From positions 1 through 64,000 of the forward strand of contig JAGXAM010000007.1 of NCBI GenBank assembly GCA_019075905.1: a DNA stretch of 64,000 nt. The letters are read 5' to 3'. A program made the position numbers and the translations under genes. Below are positions 36,869 through 47,241 of this stretch, piece after piece; position 1 is the first letter of the stretch, and every line of letters begins with the position of its first letter. A model generated the notes under the pieces. The model was not told the origin of the DNA and ran no database searches. It was given only the letters and a program-made list of their open reading frames with translations. This DNA is from Hyphomicrobiales bacterium. GTDB lineage: Bacteria > Pseudomonadota > Alphaproteobacteria > Rhizobiales > Beijerinckiaceae.

Positions 36869-38320
36869 TCACGCTTCGTGCAGCTTCACATATTCAAAAT
36901 CGCCGGGCTTGTTGTCGATGCCAACCCGCGGCGGGGCGATCCAGCCTGCATATTTGCCGGGTGTGGTTTCCGGCTTCATAAGCGAGGCAATGAAATCACC
37001 ATCGGCCTTGTTCGGCAACCATTCGTCGCGGCGGCGCTCGAAATCCGCCGTCGAAATGATCGTGCCGTCGGGCGTCGTCCGCACCCCGGCAAAGACGCCG
37101 ATCTGGCGATGGAACCCGGGATGCGGCAGCTTCATCTCATATTTGATGCCGGTCTTGGCGATAATGGCGTTCCAGCGCCCGATACCGCCGGCCGCATCGC
37201 GAGTATAATCGTCGCGCAGCCGCATGTTGATCGCCGCCAGCGCCGGCGCCTCGGTGGTGACGATCTTGCCATCGACCAGTTGCACCACCGGATAGGTGGC
37301 GCCGGCAAGCTTGTGATCATCCTCGATCTTGATTTCCTGATAGCGACCCTTGATGCCGGCATTGAAGGCATTGGCGGCATTGGTGGAGATTTCCTGGCCG
37401 AACAGGTCAAGCGACAGCGTGTAATGCAGGTTGAGCTTTTTCTGGATGGTCGGCAGGTCAATCACCCCCAGGGCACGCACGGCATTGATATCGAACGGAT
37501 CTTCGATGCCCGCAGCCTTCATCGCCTCGCAGGTGCACTGGATGGTGCGCCCGACGCCGGTTTCACCAACGAACATGTGGTGGGCTTCTTCCGTCAGCAT
37601 GAAGCGACAGGTGCGCGACAGCGGGTCGAAGCCGGATTGCGCCAGTGATTCCAGCTGCATCTTGCCATCGCGGTCGGTGAAATAGGTGAACATGAAGAAC
37701 GACAGCCAGTCTGGCGTCGCCTCATTGAAGGCGCCGAGCATGCGCGGGGCTTCCTGCGAGCCCGAAGACCGGCGCAACAGGTCATCGGCTTCATCACGGC
37801 CATCGGCACCGAAATACTTGTGCAGCAGATAGACCATGGCCCATAGATGGCGGCCTTCCTCGACATTCACCTGAAACAGGTTGCGCATGTCATAGAGCGA
37901 GGGGGCGGTCATGCCGAGGTAACGCTGCTGCTCGACCGAAGCCGGTTCGGTGTCGCCCTGAATGACGATCAGCCGGCGCAGCATGGAGCGATATTCACCC
38001 GGCACCTCCTGCCAGGCCTTCTCGCCGGCATGTTCGCCGCATGGCACGCGCCGGTCTTCCACTGCCGGCGCCAGCAGCACCCCCCAGCGATATTCGGGCA
38101 TTTTCACATAATCAAACTTGGCCCAGCCTTGCGGATCGACCCCGACCGCGGTGCGCAGATAGACCATGGAGGTCTGAAAGCGTTGCGGAATGAGATCATT
38201 CCACCAGTTGATATAGCCGGGATGCCATTTCTCCAGCGCCTTTTGCACGCGCTTGTCGGAGGAAAGCCCGACATTGTTGGGGATCAGCGTGTCATATTCC
38301 ACTGTGGCGAAATCAGGCAT
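36869..38320 (-). CDS. boxB: Benzoyl-CoA 2,3-epoxidase oxygenase component BoxB
   Basis: The product is 483 aa. Carboxylate-bridged di-iron ligands are seen in NVEEGRHLWAMVYLL and LTEEAHHMFVGE. The stretch CGEHAGEKAWQEVPGEYRSMLRRLI is typical of the family. BoxB adds oxygen across C2-C3 of benzoyl-CoA to give the epoxide. It lies between boxC and boxA in the operon. Confidence 0.96.
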   Translation of the reverse strand: MPDFATVEYDTLIPNNVGLSSDKRVQKALEKWHPGYINWWNDLIPQRFQTSMVYLRTAVGVDPQGWAKFDYVKMPEYRWGVLLAPAVEDRRVPCGEHAGEKAWQEVPGEYRSMLRRLIVIQGDTEPASVEQQRYLGMTAPSLYDMRNLFQVNVEEGRHLWAMVYLLHKYFGADGRDEADDLLRRSSGSQEAPRMLGAFNEATPDWLSFFMFTYFTDRDGKMQLESLAQSGFDPLSRTCRFMLTEEAHHMFVGETGVGRTIQCTCEAMKAAGIEDPFDINAVRALGVIDLPTIQKKLNLHYTLSLDLFGQEISTNAANAFNAGIKGRYQEIKIEDDHKLAGATYPVVQLVDGKIVTTEAPALAAINMRLRDDYTRDAAGGIGRWNAIIAKTGIKYEMKLPHPGFHRQIGVFAGVRTTPDGTIISTADFERRRDEWLPNKADGDFIASLMKPETTPGKYAGWIAPPRVGIDNKPGDFEYVKLHEA

Positions 38321-38359
38321 GGCAAGGCTCCGGAGGTTGCAGGCTCAAGACGAAAAATT

Positions 38360-40021
38360 TCAGACGCGCTTCATGTCATAGGAACCGCGCACACCGGTGC
38401 CGTAGCGCTTCAGGGCACCTTCCGGCCCCACCGCATTCGGGCGCTGGAAGATCCAGTTCTGCCAGGCGGTAAGCCGGCCGAATATCCGCGTTTCCATGGT
38501 TTCCGGGCCGGGAAACCGCAGGTTGGCTTCCATGCCGGTCATGGCATCGGGCGAGAATGAGGCGCGTTCTTCGATAAAAATCCGCACCTCGTCGTCCCAG
38601 TCGACGTCATCGCGAATGAAGGTCACGAGCCCGAGTGCATCGGCCTCGGCGGCCTCGATTGCCTTGCCAAGGCTGGCCTTGGCTTCTTCGACCCTGGGAG
38701 GTGCGCCAAGAAAGCGGGTCTGCAGCCGGGTCAGGTCATTCGACATCAGATAGGGGCCGAAATTGCCCGGTGTCAGGCTCAAGGTTGCCACCGGCCGGTT
38801 GTCGCCCTCAAAATCGCCCTCGGCCATATAGGACCGGTCGGCGGCAAAGGTGATTTCGGCCAGCATGCCGGCAAAGCACGAGCCCGGCTCGATCAGGGCC
38901 ACCAGCGAGCGCGAGGTCAGATCGAGGCGCTTCAGCACGCGCTTCCAGTAGAGCGTGATTTCGTTGGCGAGCCAATGGTCGGCATGGTCGAGAACAAGCT
39001 TTTCGTGCGCCGCAACCAGCGCCGGATCGCCCTTCGTGCGAAACACCAGTACGCCGGTTTCATATTCATTGTTGCGCAGATGCAGGATGGCATCATCAAG
39101 CTCGCGTGCGGCCCGCAGGATCCATGCTTGCGCCCCCTCGGCCTGCAAGGCTGCCATCGAGGCGGGTGCGGCATCCCGGGGACCGTGAATTGTGATACTC
39201 GCCACCCTTTTGTCGCGGTCAAGCTCGACCTCGACCGTCGAATAAGTGATCGAGCCATTTTCAGAAAAGTTGCGCTGCAGCGGGGTCAGGACGACACCGC
39301 TGGCATCGGCAGGGCGCTTCGAGCGGCCGGCGAACTCCCGCGCCCGCGCCGCCACGGTCTCACCGAAACGCGAGTTCGGCACCACATCATCGACGAGGTT
39401 CCAGTCGCTGGCACGTTTGCCCTTGATGCCTTCTTCCAGCGAGCAAAATACATCGGCAAGATCGCGCCGCACCTTGCGCTTGTCGGTGACCCGGGTCAGG
39501 CCGCCCGTGCCGGGCAACACCGCCAGCAACGGCACTTCCGGCAGCGCTACCGACGAGGTGCCGTCATCTGTCAGAATAATATGATCGCAGGCGATGGCGA
39601 GCTCATAGCCACCCCCGGCGCAAGCACCCTTGACCGCGCAAATGTAAAATTGCCCGGATTCCCTGCCGGCCGCTTCGAACGTATTGCGCGTTTCATTGGT
39701 GAATTTGCAGAAATTCACCTTGTGGGCATGGGTTGCACCGCCAAGCATGCGAATATTGGCCCCTGCGCAGAACACGCGATCCTTGCCCGATTGCAGCACG
39801 ACAACCTTTACCTCGGGGTGCTCGAAGCGCATGCGCTGCACGACATCGGCAAGTTCGATATCAACGCCAAGATCATAGGAATTGAGCTTCAGCTCATAGC
39901 CCTCGAACAGGCCACCGCGCTCGTCCACATCCATGAAAAGATGCGCCACATCACCGGCATAATCGACGCGCCAATGCCGATAATGCGAAGGCGTGGTCTG
40001 GAAATCAATGCGCTTGGTCAT
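38360..40021 (-). CDS. boxC: Benzoyl-CoA-dihydrodiol lyase BoxC
   Basis: The product is 553 aa from ATG 40021; the ORF reaches 40054 but the extra 11 residues have no match. It is a crotonase-fold protein made of two halves: FCAGANIRMLGGATHAHKVNF and CAGGGYELAIACDHIIL in the first, FAGMLAEITFAADRSYM in the second. BoxC opens the epoxide ring to 3,4-dehydroadipyl-CoA semialdehyde and formate. It is the first gene of the operon, with a long AT-rich region before it. Confidence 0.95.
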   Translation of the reverse strand: MTKRIDFQTTPSHYRHWRVDYAGDVAHLFMDVDERGGLFEGYELKLNSYDLGVDIELADVVQRMRFEHPEVKVVVLQSGKDRVFCAGANIRMLGGATHAHKVNFCKFTNETRNTFEAAGRESGQFYICAVKGACAGGGYELAIACDHIILTDDGTSSVALPEVPLLAVLPGTGGLTRVTDKRKVRRDLADVFCSLEEGIKGKRASDWNLVDDVVPNSRFGETVAARAREFAGRSKRPADASGVVLTPLQRNFSENGSITYSTVEVELDRDKRVASITIHGPRDAAPASMAALQAEGAQAWILRAARELDDAILHLRNNEYETGVLVFRTKGDPALVAAHEKLVLDHADHWLANEITLYWKRVLKRLDLTSRSLVALIEPGSCFAGMLAEITFAADRSYMAEGDFEGDNRPVATLSLTPGNFGPYLMSNDLTRLQTRFLGAPPRVEEAKASLGKAIEAAEADALGLVTFIRDDVDWDDEVRIFIEERASFSPDAMTGMEANLRFPGPETMETRIFGRLTAWQNWIFQRPNAVGPEGALKRYGTGVRGSYDMKRV

Positions 40022-40361
40022 CGTCGCTTGTCCCGGAAGTGAAGTCCTGCGCATTAGAGACAGAAACCGCCGTAGGACAAATCATATCATGCACTTTAAG
40101 GCCGATTTTGCGGCGATTTGATATAAATCATGATATTATTGATTTTATTTATGCACTATATGACATAAATCAGCTGCCAGGTCTGCGCCACGGGCCTCGT
40201 CAAGTCCAAATATCCCCCCCGCCCAGGCCAGCGGTCAAGTCCGCTGTCAGAAACCCTGGCCTGCAAACTCGCATAAACTAATCTTTATATCTTTATTGCC
40301 TAATGCCGGCCCGCCTGCTAAAGCACCGCGCAAAGTCACCCTCCCGAAGGACGCGCGCATC
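40022..40361. promoter_or_regulatory. Divergent boxC/ahcY region with repeat motifs
   Basis: The 340 bp hold no gene. The middle is AT-rich, unlike its neighbours. ATGCACT occurs at 40089-40095 and 40151-40157 (62 bp apart), and ATAAATCA occurs at 40123-40130 and 40165-40172 (42 bp apart), with a partial inverted copy TGATTTTAT at 40140-40148. BzdR/BoxR regulators are known to use TGCA-centred sites, so the ATGCACT pair is the better candidate for BoxR. No SAH or SAM riboswitch is evident before ahcY. Confidence 0.5.
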
Positions 40362-41768
40362 ATGACCCAAGCCCAGCCCGATTACGCCATCGCCGACATC
40401 AAGCTCGCCGACTGGGGCCGCAAGGAAATCGCCATCGCCGAAACCGAAATGCCCGGCCTGATGAAAACCCGCGCTGAATACGGCCCGGCCCAGCCGCTGA
40501 AAGGCGCACGCATCTGCGGCTCGCTGCACATGACGATTCAGACGGCTGTGCTGATCGAGACCCTGAAGGCTCTGGGCGCGGATGTGCGCTGGGCCTCCTG
40601 CAACATCTATTCAACCCAGGATCATGCCGCCGCGGCGATTGCCGCGACCGGCACCCCGGTTTTCGCCATCAAGGGCGAGAGCCTGAAGGATTATTGGGAC
40701 TACACCCACCGGATTTTCGAATGGGCCGATGGCGGCACACCGAACATGATCCTCGATGATGGTGGCGACGCCACGGCCTTGATCCATCTCGGCATGCGCG
40801 CCGAAGCGGGCGATACCGCCTTTCTCGACAAGCCCGGCAACGAGGAAGAAGAAGTGCTGTTCGCCGCCATCAAGGCGCGCCTCAAGTCTCACCCCGGCTT
40901 TTACGGCCGCAATGGCGCGGCGATCAAGGGCGTGACCGAAGAGACCACGACCGGCGTGCATCGCCTCTATGTCATGGAAAAGGAAGGCAAATTGCTTTTC
41001 CCGGCGATCAACGTCAACGACAGCGTCACCAAGTCGAAATTCGACAATCTCTACGGCTGCCGTGAATCCCTGGTCGATGGCATTCGCCGTGGCACCGATG
41101 TCATGATGTCAGGCAAGGTCGCCATGGTCGCCGGTTTCGGCGATGTTGGCAAAGGCTCGGCCGCCTCGCTGCGCCAGGCCGGCTGCCGCGTCATGGTCTC
41201 GGAAGTCGATCCGATCTGCGCCTTGCAGGCCGCAATGGAGGGCTATGAAGTCACCACCATGGAAGATGCTGCCACCCGCGCCGATATTTTCGTGACCGCC
41301 ACCGGCAATGTCGATGTCATCACCGTTGACCACATGCGCGCCATGAAAGACAGGGCGATTGTCTGCAACATCGGACATTTCGACTCGGAAATTCAGGTGC
41401 AGGGCCTGCGCAATTTCAAGTGGCACAATGTCAAGCCGCAGGTCGACGAGATCGAGTTCCCCGGCGGCAAACGCATGATCCTGCTGTCCGAAGGGCGTCT
41501 GGTCAACCTCGGCAATGCCACCGGTCACCCCTCATTCGTCATGTCAGCGTCCTTCACCAACCAGACGCTGGCGCAGATCGAGCTTTGGACCAAGCAAGGC
41601 CAGTACGGCAAGAAGGTCTATGTGCTGCCCAAGCACCTCGACGAGAAAGTGGCGATGCTGCATCTCGAAAAGATCGGCGTGAAGCTCACCAAGCTCACCG
41701 CGCAGCAGGCGAACTACCTCAACCTGCCGCAGGCTGGCCCGTTCAAGGCCGATCATTACCGCTATTGA
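40362..41768 (+). CDS. ahcY: Adenosylhomocysteinase (SAH hydrolase)
   Basis: The product is 468 aa from ATG 40362, with GAAGGA upstream; a longer frame from 40296 is unlikely. NAD-binding [15 protein letters not shown], the family motif [16 protein letters not shown] and the C-terminal DHYRY ending (Lys-x-x-x-Tyr) are all present. It splits S-adenosylhomocysteine into homocysteine and adenosine, keeping methyl-transfer reactions going. Divergent from boxC, and the two may share part of the control region. Confidence 0.97.
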   Translation: MTQAQPDYAIADIKLADWGRKEIAIAETEMPGLMKTRAEYGPAQPLKGARICGSLHMTIQTAVLIETLKALGADVRWASCNIYSTQDHAAAAIAATGTPVFAIKGESLKDYWDYTHRIFEWADGGTPNMILDDGGDATALIHLGMRAEAGDTAFLDKPGNEEEEVLFAAIKARLKSHPGFYGRNGAAIKGVTEETTTGVHRLYVMEKEGKLLFPAINVNDSVTKSKFDNLYGCRESLVDGIRRGTDVMMSGKVAMVAGFGDVGKGSAASLRQAGCRVMVSEVDPICALQAAMEGYEVTTMEDAATRADIFVTATGNVDVITVDHMRAMKDRAIVCNIGHFDSEIQVQGLRNFKWHNVKPQVDEIEFPGGKRMILLSEGRLVNLGNATGHPSFVMSASFTNQTLAQIELWTKQGQYGKKVYVLPKHLDEKVAMLHLEKIGVKLTKLTAQQANYLNLPQAGPFKADHYRY

Positions 41769-41792
41769 GCGCCTGACGCTCCCGCCAAAGAC

Positions 41793-41819
41793 AAAGGACG
41801 CGAGAAAGGCGCGTCTTTA
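41793..41819. terminator. Hairpin between ahcY and the chemoreceptor
   Basis: Stem ACGCG / CGCGT with loop AGAAAGG, extended by AAAG / CTTT around a bulged G. It lies between the convergent ahcY and chemoreceptor genes. Its short U-run in the ahcY direction is weak. Confidence 0.5.
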
Positions 41820-41845
41820 CGGCCAGCGATGGAAAGCTCTGTCGC

Positions 41846-43222
41846 TCAGGCGGATTTCAGCTCGCGGGCAAATTCGCCGACATGGCTGCGCAGACGCGCC
41901 ACCATCTCATCGACCTCATGCGCCTTGGCAACCACGGCCTCGACGCTGGATGAGGTTGCCTCGACCGAATGCGCCACCTTCTCGGTGTGATTGGACATGG
42001 CGGAAGCGCCCTGTGCTGCCGAGCGCACATTGCGGGCAATTTCCTGCGTGGACGCGCCCTGCTCATGCACCGCCGCGGCAATAATCGACGTGATTTGCTC
42101 GACTTCGCCGATCTTGCGCTGGATCGCATCAATGGCGGCAACTGAAATCTCGGTAGCAGCCTGCATATCCGAAATCTGGTCGGCGATTTCCTGGGTGGCC
42201 TTGGTCGTCTGGGTCGCGAGCGTCTTGACCTCCTGGGCGACGACGGCAAAGCCGCGCCCAGCCTCGCCAGCCCGGGCCGCCTCGATGGTAGCATTGAGCG
42301 CCAGCAGATTGGTCTGGGCGGCAATGCGGGAGATGAGATCGACGACATCGCCGACCCGACGCGCCGCCGCCGACAATTTCGCCATCCCGGCGCTGGATTC
42401 CTGCGTCTCGGCCACAGCCTTCTTGACCACGGCGGTAGATTGCACCACCTGTCGGCTGATTTCGCCGATCGATTCCAGCAATTCTTCCGAGGCTGTCGCC
42501 ACCGAAGCCACGTCATTGGCGGTCTGGCCGGCGGCACCTGAAGCCTGGCCAGAACCATCGGTTGCCCGGCGTGTCGCCACGATCATGGTTTCGGATGCCT
42601 CGGCCATATGGCGCGTCATATCGCCCAGCCGCTGCGTGGTACCGGTGAGCTGCTGCGAAAATTCCTCGACGCGCGAGCGGATCGCCGCCTCGCGTATCAG
42701 CCGGGCCTCACGGTCGTCGCGCGCCTTGATCTCGGTCATCAGCGCATTGTTGCGGCACATGGCGTCGCGCAGCACGGTCAGCGCCGTGACCAGAATGCCA
42801 AGCTCGTCATCGCGCTTGACGGGCGGAATGACAATTTCGGTATTGCCGTTGGCAAGTTCTTTCATCTGGCTGGCGATCTTCTGCACCGGCAGCGAGATGG
42901 TATAATACATCTGCGGCATGGCAACCACCACGGTTACTATGAACCCCGTAACCATCGCCCAGAACAACATCGACGAAGCCCGGTCGATGGCCGTCACCGT
43001 CTGTTGCAGGTCCTGCTGCGGTATATTGCCCCTGAGCGCAATCAGGCCGTGCGCAAGCTGTGATGCCGCGCCGATCTGCTGCATCACCCACCAGGCGATG
43101 GCGAGAAGTAGCAAGGATACCAGTGCCTGACGCACTGCCAGACGCACACCAATCGAAGACCAGTTCATGGGCCCATTCGCTTTCATGAGAACTCCAGCGA
43201 GTTTTGCAGAAAAAAGGTTCAT
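41846..43222 (-). CDS. Methyl-accepting chemotaxis protein
   Basis: The product is 458 aa. Two membrane segments are at about 30-50 and 87-110, with only about 35 residues between, so there is no large ligand domain outside. HAMP-like sequence follows, and the signalling hairpin tip is [21 protein letters not shown]. It probably senses through a small periplasmic loop, through a partner, or a membrane or internal signal. Met 13 or Met 19 are other starts. No che genes are near. Confidence 0.92.
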   Translation of the reverse strand: MNLFSAKLAGVLMKANGPMNWSSIGVRLAVRQALVSLLLLAIAWWVMQQIGAASQLAHGLIALRGNIPQQDLQQTVTAIDRASSMLFWAMVTGFIVTVVVAMPQMYYTISLPVQKIASQMKELANGNTEIVIPPVKRDDELGILVTALTVLRDAMCRNNALMTEIKARDDREARLIREAAIRSRVEEFSQQLTGTTQRLGDMTRHMAEASETMIVATRRATDGSGQASGAAGQTANDVASVATASEELLESIGEISRQVVQSTAVVKKAVAETQESSAGMAKLSAAARRVGDVVDLISRIAAQTNLLALNATIEAARAGEAGRGFAVVAQEVKTLATQTTKATQEIADQISDMQAATEISVAAIDAIQRKIGEVEQITSIIAAAVHEQGASTQEIARNVRSAAQGASAMSNHTEKVAHSVEATSSSVEAVVAKAHEVDEMVARLRSHVGEFARELKSA

Positions 43223-43342
43223 GGCCGGTTAAGGCACGACATCCCGATTCATCGTTCTGTCATCTCGCGTTCACACCATCGCGCTTGCAATTGCGTGCGG
43301 CCTTGGCCATGTGAACCGCAACACCTTTCCGAAAGGCCAATC

Positions 43343-44287
43343 ATGTCACTGCGCGTTGCTATCCAGATGGACCCGATCCACGCCATCAACATTACCGGTG
43401 ATTCCTCTTTCGCGCTGTTGCTGGAGGCGCAGGCGCGGGGCCACGAATTGTTTTATTACACCCCCGAAAAGCTGTTCATGGCCTCGTCCAGCATCATGGC
43501 GCAGATGCAGCCCTTGCAGGTGCGCGACGTCAAAGGCGATCATTTCACCCTCGGCGCACCGGCCCTGCAGGATGTCGCAAGCATGGATGTGGTGTTGCTG
43601 CGCCAGGATCCGCCGTTTGATCTTGCCTATATCACCTCGACGCATCTGCTTGAGCGCGTTCACCCCAAGACTCTTGTCGTCAATGATCCCGCCAGCGTGC
43701 GCAACGCGCCCGAAAAGCTGTTCGTGATGGATTTTCCCGAACTCATGCCGAAAACCCTGGTTTCGCGTGACCGCGAAAGCATCGAGGCTTTCCGCAAGAG
43801 CTATGGCGATGTGGTGATGAAGCCGCTTTACGGCAACGGCGGCGCTGCCGTGTTCAAGGTCAGCCAGCGTGATCCCAATTTCGGCTCGCTGTTCGATCTG
43901 TTCTCCAGCATTTACCGCGAGCCCTGGGTCATCCAGCAATTCCTGCCCGCAGTCAGCGTCGGCGACAAGCGCATCATTCTGGTTGATGGCGTCGCCATGG
44001 GTGCGGTCAACCGCGTGCCGCAGGGCGATGATATCCGCTCCAACATGGTGCGCGGCGGCGCAGCCACGGCCACCGATCTCACCGCCCGCGAGCAGGAGAT
44101 TTGCGCCACCATCGGCCCGCAATTGCAGGCGCGCGGCCTTATTTTCACCGGCATTGATGTGATCGACAGCCGTCTGACCGAAATCAATGTCACCTCACCC
44201 ACCGGCCTGCGCGTCATAAAGCGGCTGGGCGGGCCGGATCTGGCGGTGGCGCTCTGGGATGCCATCGAGCGCAAGATCCGCACCTAG
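43343..44287 (+). CDS. gshB: Glutathione synthetase
   Basis: The product is 314 aa from ATG 43343, with GAAAGG upstream. It has the GshB start [46 protein letters not shown], the ATP-grasp glycine-rich loop [10 protein letters not shown], and the end [15 protein letters not shown] (read in INVTSPTG). It joins gamma-glutamylcysteine and glycine. It converges on pth with 15 bases between stops. Confidence 0.95.
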   Translation: MSLRVAIQMDPIHAINITGDSSFALLLEAQARGHELFYYTPEKLFMASSSIMAQMQPLQVRDVKGDHFTLGAPALQDVASMDVVLLRQDPPFDLAYITSTHLLERVHPKTLVVNDPASVRNAPEKLFVMDFPELMPKTLVSRDRESIEAFRKSYGDVVMKPLYGNGGAAVFKVSQRDPNFGSLFDLFSSIYREPWVIQQFLPAVSVGDKRIILVDGVAMGAVNRVPQGDDIRSNMVRGGAATATDLTAREQEICATIGPQLQARGLIFTGIDVIDSRLTEINVTSPTGLRVIKRLGGPDLAVALWDAIERKIRT

Positions 44288-44302
44288 GCCAGCAGCCGGG
44301 CT

Positions 44303-44887
44303 TCATTGTCCGGCTGGCCGCCCCTTCGTGGCAAGATCGACGCGGTTCTGGAAACTGGCGTCGGCACCCTCAACCAAAAGCTCGATGGCCGCCGCCACGC
44401 CGGCCAGCGTCGCCTTCACCCAAGGCCATTCATCAGCAAAAAAATTGCCTAGCACGTAGGGATGGACCAGGGATTTTTCGCCCGGATGCCCGATCCCGAG
44501 CCGCACCCGGCGATAATCGTTGCCGCATAGCGCGCTGATCGAGCGCAGGCCATTATGGCCGGCATTGCCGCCGCCAAGCTTGACCCGCACCTTGCCGGGC
44601 GCCAGATCGAGCTCATCGTGAAAAACTGTGACATCGGCCAGCGTGAGATTGCTGTGGCGCAGGGCCTCGCCCACCGCTTTGCCTGATTCATTCATGAAGG
44701 TCATGGGCTTGAGCAGAAGCACGCGAGTGTCGCCGATGCGCCCTTCGCTGACTTCGCCGTGCCAGCGGCTGCGAAACGGTGAAAATCGTGCCGTCTCGGC
44801 AATGGTATCCAGCGCCATAAAGCCGATATTGTGCCGGTTGGCGCGGTATTGTGAGCCCGGATTGCCAAGACCGACGAGAAGTTTCAT
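44303..44887 (-). CDS. pth: Peptidyl-tRNA hydrolase
   Basis: The product is 194 aa from ATG 44887 (MKLLVGLGNPG). The catalytic His lies in RANRHNIGF, and the later FHDELDLAPGKVRVK and GGNAGHNGLRSI hold the other active-site residues. It frees peptidyl-tRNA that falls off ribosomes. It follows rplY by 78 bases on the same strand, a common pairing. Confidence 0.95.
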   Translation of the reverse strand: MKLLVGLGNPGSQYRANRHNIGFMALDTIAETARFSPFRSRWHGEVSEGRIGDTRVLLLKPMTFMNESGKAVGEALRHSNLTLADVTVFHDELDLAPGKVRVKLGGGNAGHNGLRSISALCGNDYRRVRLGIGHPGEKSLVHPYVLGNFFADEWPWVKATLAGVAAAIELLVEGADASFQNRVDLATKGRPAGQ

Positions 44888-44965
44888 GGCGCGCGGGTCC
44901 GCTGGCGAGGATTCATCCGTCCGCCCGTTGGCGCAGGGCCAAAGCGGGCGGGCGGATGACATTCA

Positions 44966-45628
44966 TTACTTCTTGGCCGGAGCTGCCTTGGCGGCGGCCG
45001 GCGCAGCCGCGGCAGCAGCAGCCGGGGCCGCAGCAGCGGCAGCCGCAGGGGTTTCCTCGGCCTTGGCTGCAGGCGGTGCGACGGAGACGATCGTGAAATC
45101 ACGATTGACAGTGGGTTTGCAGCCGGCGGGCAGGGGCACCGCACCAATGTGCAGCGATTCGTTGAAATCCATCTTGCCGACATCAACCATCAGCGCCTCG
45201 GGGATATTATCCGCAGGCACATACATTTCTATGCTGTGGCGCACGATGTTGAGCGAACCACCGCGCTTCAGGCCCGGCGACACGTCCTGATTGGTGAAAT
45301 GCACCGGCACGTTGATCTTGAGGCGCGAGCCAGCCTGCAGGCGCAGGAAGTCAATGTGCAGCGGCGTGTCCTTGACGACATCGAGCTGGTAATCGCGCGG
45401 GATCGCGCGGGTCACCTTGCCGTCGATGTCAATTTCAAACTGGGTGGTCAGAAAGTGCCCGGCGTAAATCAGCTTGTTGATTTCACGCCAGTCGAGCGCG
45501 ATCGGCGTCGGCGCTTCGCCACCGCCATAAATCACACCGGGAATTTTGCCTTCACGACGAACGCTGCGGGCGGCCCCCTTGCCTGTCCCGCTGCGGACCG
45601 TGGCGGCGAGCTTTTTTGTCTCGGCCAT
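44966..45628 (-). CDS. rplY: 50S ribosomal protein L25 / general stress protein Ctc
   Basis: The product is 220 aa from ATG 45628 ([18 protein letters not shown]), with AGGA upstream. The long Ctc form has an N-terminal 5S rRNA-binding L25 domain and a second beta domain. The last about 35 residues are an Ala/Pro/Glu/Lys tail of low complexity. It binds 5S rRNA. The pth gene follows. Confidence 0.95.
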   Translation of the reverse strand: MAETKKLAATVRSGTGKGAARSVRREGKIPGVIYGGGEAPTPIALDWREINKLIYAGHFLTTQFEIDIDGKVTRAIPRDYQLDVVKDTPLHIDFLRLQAGSRLKINVPVHFTNQDVSPGLKRGGSLNIVRHSIEMYVPADNIPEALMVDVGKMDFNESLHIGAVPLPAGCKPTVNRDFTIVSVAPPAAKAEETPAAAAAAAPAAAAAAAPAAAKAAPAKK

Positions 45629-45740
45629 GTGTTGAGGTCCTTTTTTCAAGAAAAACGCGCACCCACGCCTCCAGGGGTGTCGGAAACGGATACGCGCCGC
45701 GTCTGTTAGCCGAACTGGGCCCGGAAGGCAATCGGCCCGC

Positions 45741-46310
45741 TCAATCCTTGGCGCGCTCGCTGTAGGAACCGTCCTCGGTCTGCACCACGACGCGCGTGCC
45801 AACGCCGATATGCGGCGGCACCATGATGCGCGCGCCATTCTCCAGCTTGGCCGGCTTGTAGGATGACGACGCCGTCTGGCCTTTCATCGCCGGTTCGGTT
45901 TCGACGATTTCAAGCGTGACACGCGGCGGGATCTGGATCGACACGCAGACGTCATTGAACACCGACAGAATGCACTTCATGTTTTCCTGAAGCCAGACCG
46001 CCATGTCGCCGACGACATCAGCCTTGACGACCATTTGCTCATAATTTTCGGCATTCATGAAATGGAAATCATCGCCTTCGCGATAGAGGAAGTTGTAATC
46101 GAAATCCTCGACAAAGGCGCGCTCGACCTGCTCGGTGGTCTTGTAGCGATCCGTGGTTTTCACACCGTCAGAGATGCGGCGCATATCGATCTGTGTCGTC
46201 GGGGTGCCCTTGCCGGGATGAAAGCTTTCGGCGGTGAGCACGACATAGAGCTGCCCATCATCCCTTTCGATAATGTTGCCTTTGCGAATGGAACTGGCGA
46301 TGACTTTCAC
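45741..46310 (-). CDS. efp: Translation elongation factor P
   Basis: The product is 189 aa from a GTG at 46310 with AGGA nine bases ahead. It begins with [12 protein letters not shown], the true family start; the longer open frame to 46391 adds 27 residues not in EF-P. The tip loop [10 protein letters not shown] carries a lysine, the place modified by EpmA-type lysylation in many species. It relieves stalling at proline runs. Domain III ends in YSERAKD. Confidence 0.93.
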   Translation of the reverse strand: MKVIASSIRKGNIIERDDGQLYVVLTAESFHPGKGTPTTQIDMRRISDGVKTTDRYKTTEQVERAFVEDFDYNFLYREGDDFHFMNAENYEQMVVKADVVGDMAVWLQENMKCILSVFNDVCVSIQIPPRVTLEIVETEPAMKGQTASSSYKPAKLENGARIMVPPHIGVGTRVVVQTEDGSYSERAKD

Positions 46311-46539
46311 GGGTTTAATTCCTGAAGGCGCCGGGCTGGCCGGGCGCATGTTGAAGGGGTTGAAATCAAGGGGCCCACCGCAACCCGTCAAGGCCGCAAC
46401 GATCCCAAAAAAGCAGGCGGTTCGTTCACCCGCGCATCATCAAACACAGCTCACGCATTCGCGCTTTGACGGCAGGCGATGCAGGCTCTAACATTTGAGC
46501 CTGTAAAGACGCAAGAGCGGCTGATATTTGGGGGAGCGC

Positions 46540-47226
46540 ATGTCACAAAAGCGGACAATTCTCGTGGTCGACGACGATGCAGAACTTCGCCTTGCGCTGG
46601 TCGAGCAGCTTGCACTTTATAACGAATTTGGCATTGTGCAAGCTGGCAATGTCGCCCAGGCGCTGGCCGTCACCCGCAAGGATGCCCCCGATATCGTGAT
46701 CATGGACGTCGGCCTGCCGGATATGGACGGGCGCGAAGGCGTCAAGCTCATGCGCCGCGAGGGTTTCAAGCGCCCGGTGATCATGCTGACCGGTCAGGAT
46801 GGCGAGGCTGATACCGTGCTGGGGCTTGAGGCCGGGGCCAATGATTATGTCAGCAAGCCCTTCCGCTTTTCGGTGCTGCTGGCCCGCATCCGGGCGCATT
46901 TGCGCCAGCACGAGGCCAGCGATGATGCCGCGCTGCAGATCGGCCCCTATAGTTTCCGGCCAGGTGCCAAGCAGTTGATCACCACCAAGGGCACCAAACT
47001 GCGCCTGACCGAGAAGGAAACCGCCATTCTGCGCTTTTTGTTCCGGGCCGGCGATGCCGTCGTCAGCCGCGATGTGTTGCTGCGCGAAGTCTGGGGCTAT
47101 AATGCCGCCGTCACCACCCACACTCTCGAAACCCATATTTACCGCCTGCGCCAGAAGATCGAACCGGACCCTGCCAATGCGGTGCTGCTTCTGACCGAGC
47201 GAGGCGGCTACAAACTGGCGCCCTGA
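46540..47226 (+). CDS. OmpR/PhoB-type response regulator
   Basis: The product is 228 aa from ATG 46540, with GGGAG upstream; a frame start at 46528 is possible. The receiver has DDD at 11-13, phospho-accepting Asp 56 in IMDVGLPD and Lys 106. The winged HTH ends with the wing AVTTHTLETHIYRLRQKI. The kinase is not next to it. It is followed after 15 bases by a cNMP-domain protein, an arrangement found in Rhizobiales. Confidence 0.9.
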   Translation: MSQKRTILVVDDDAELRLALVEQLALYNEFGIVQAGNVAQALAVTRKDAPDIVIMDVGLPDMDGREGVKLMRREGFKRPVIMLTGQDGEADTVLGLEAGANDYVSKPFRFSVLLARIRAHLRQHEASDDAALQIGPYSFRPGAKQLITTKGTKLRLTEKETAILRFLFRAGDAVVSRDVLLREVWGYNAAVTTHTLETHIYRLRQKIEPDPANAVLLLTERGGYKLAP

Positions 47227-47241
47227 GAAGAATGACCTGCC

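Noticed and set aside
40262-40361. SAH or SAM riboswitch before ahcY
   Set aside because: The 100-bp leader shows none of the conserved pairings or bases that I know for these riboswitches.
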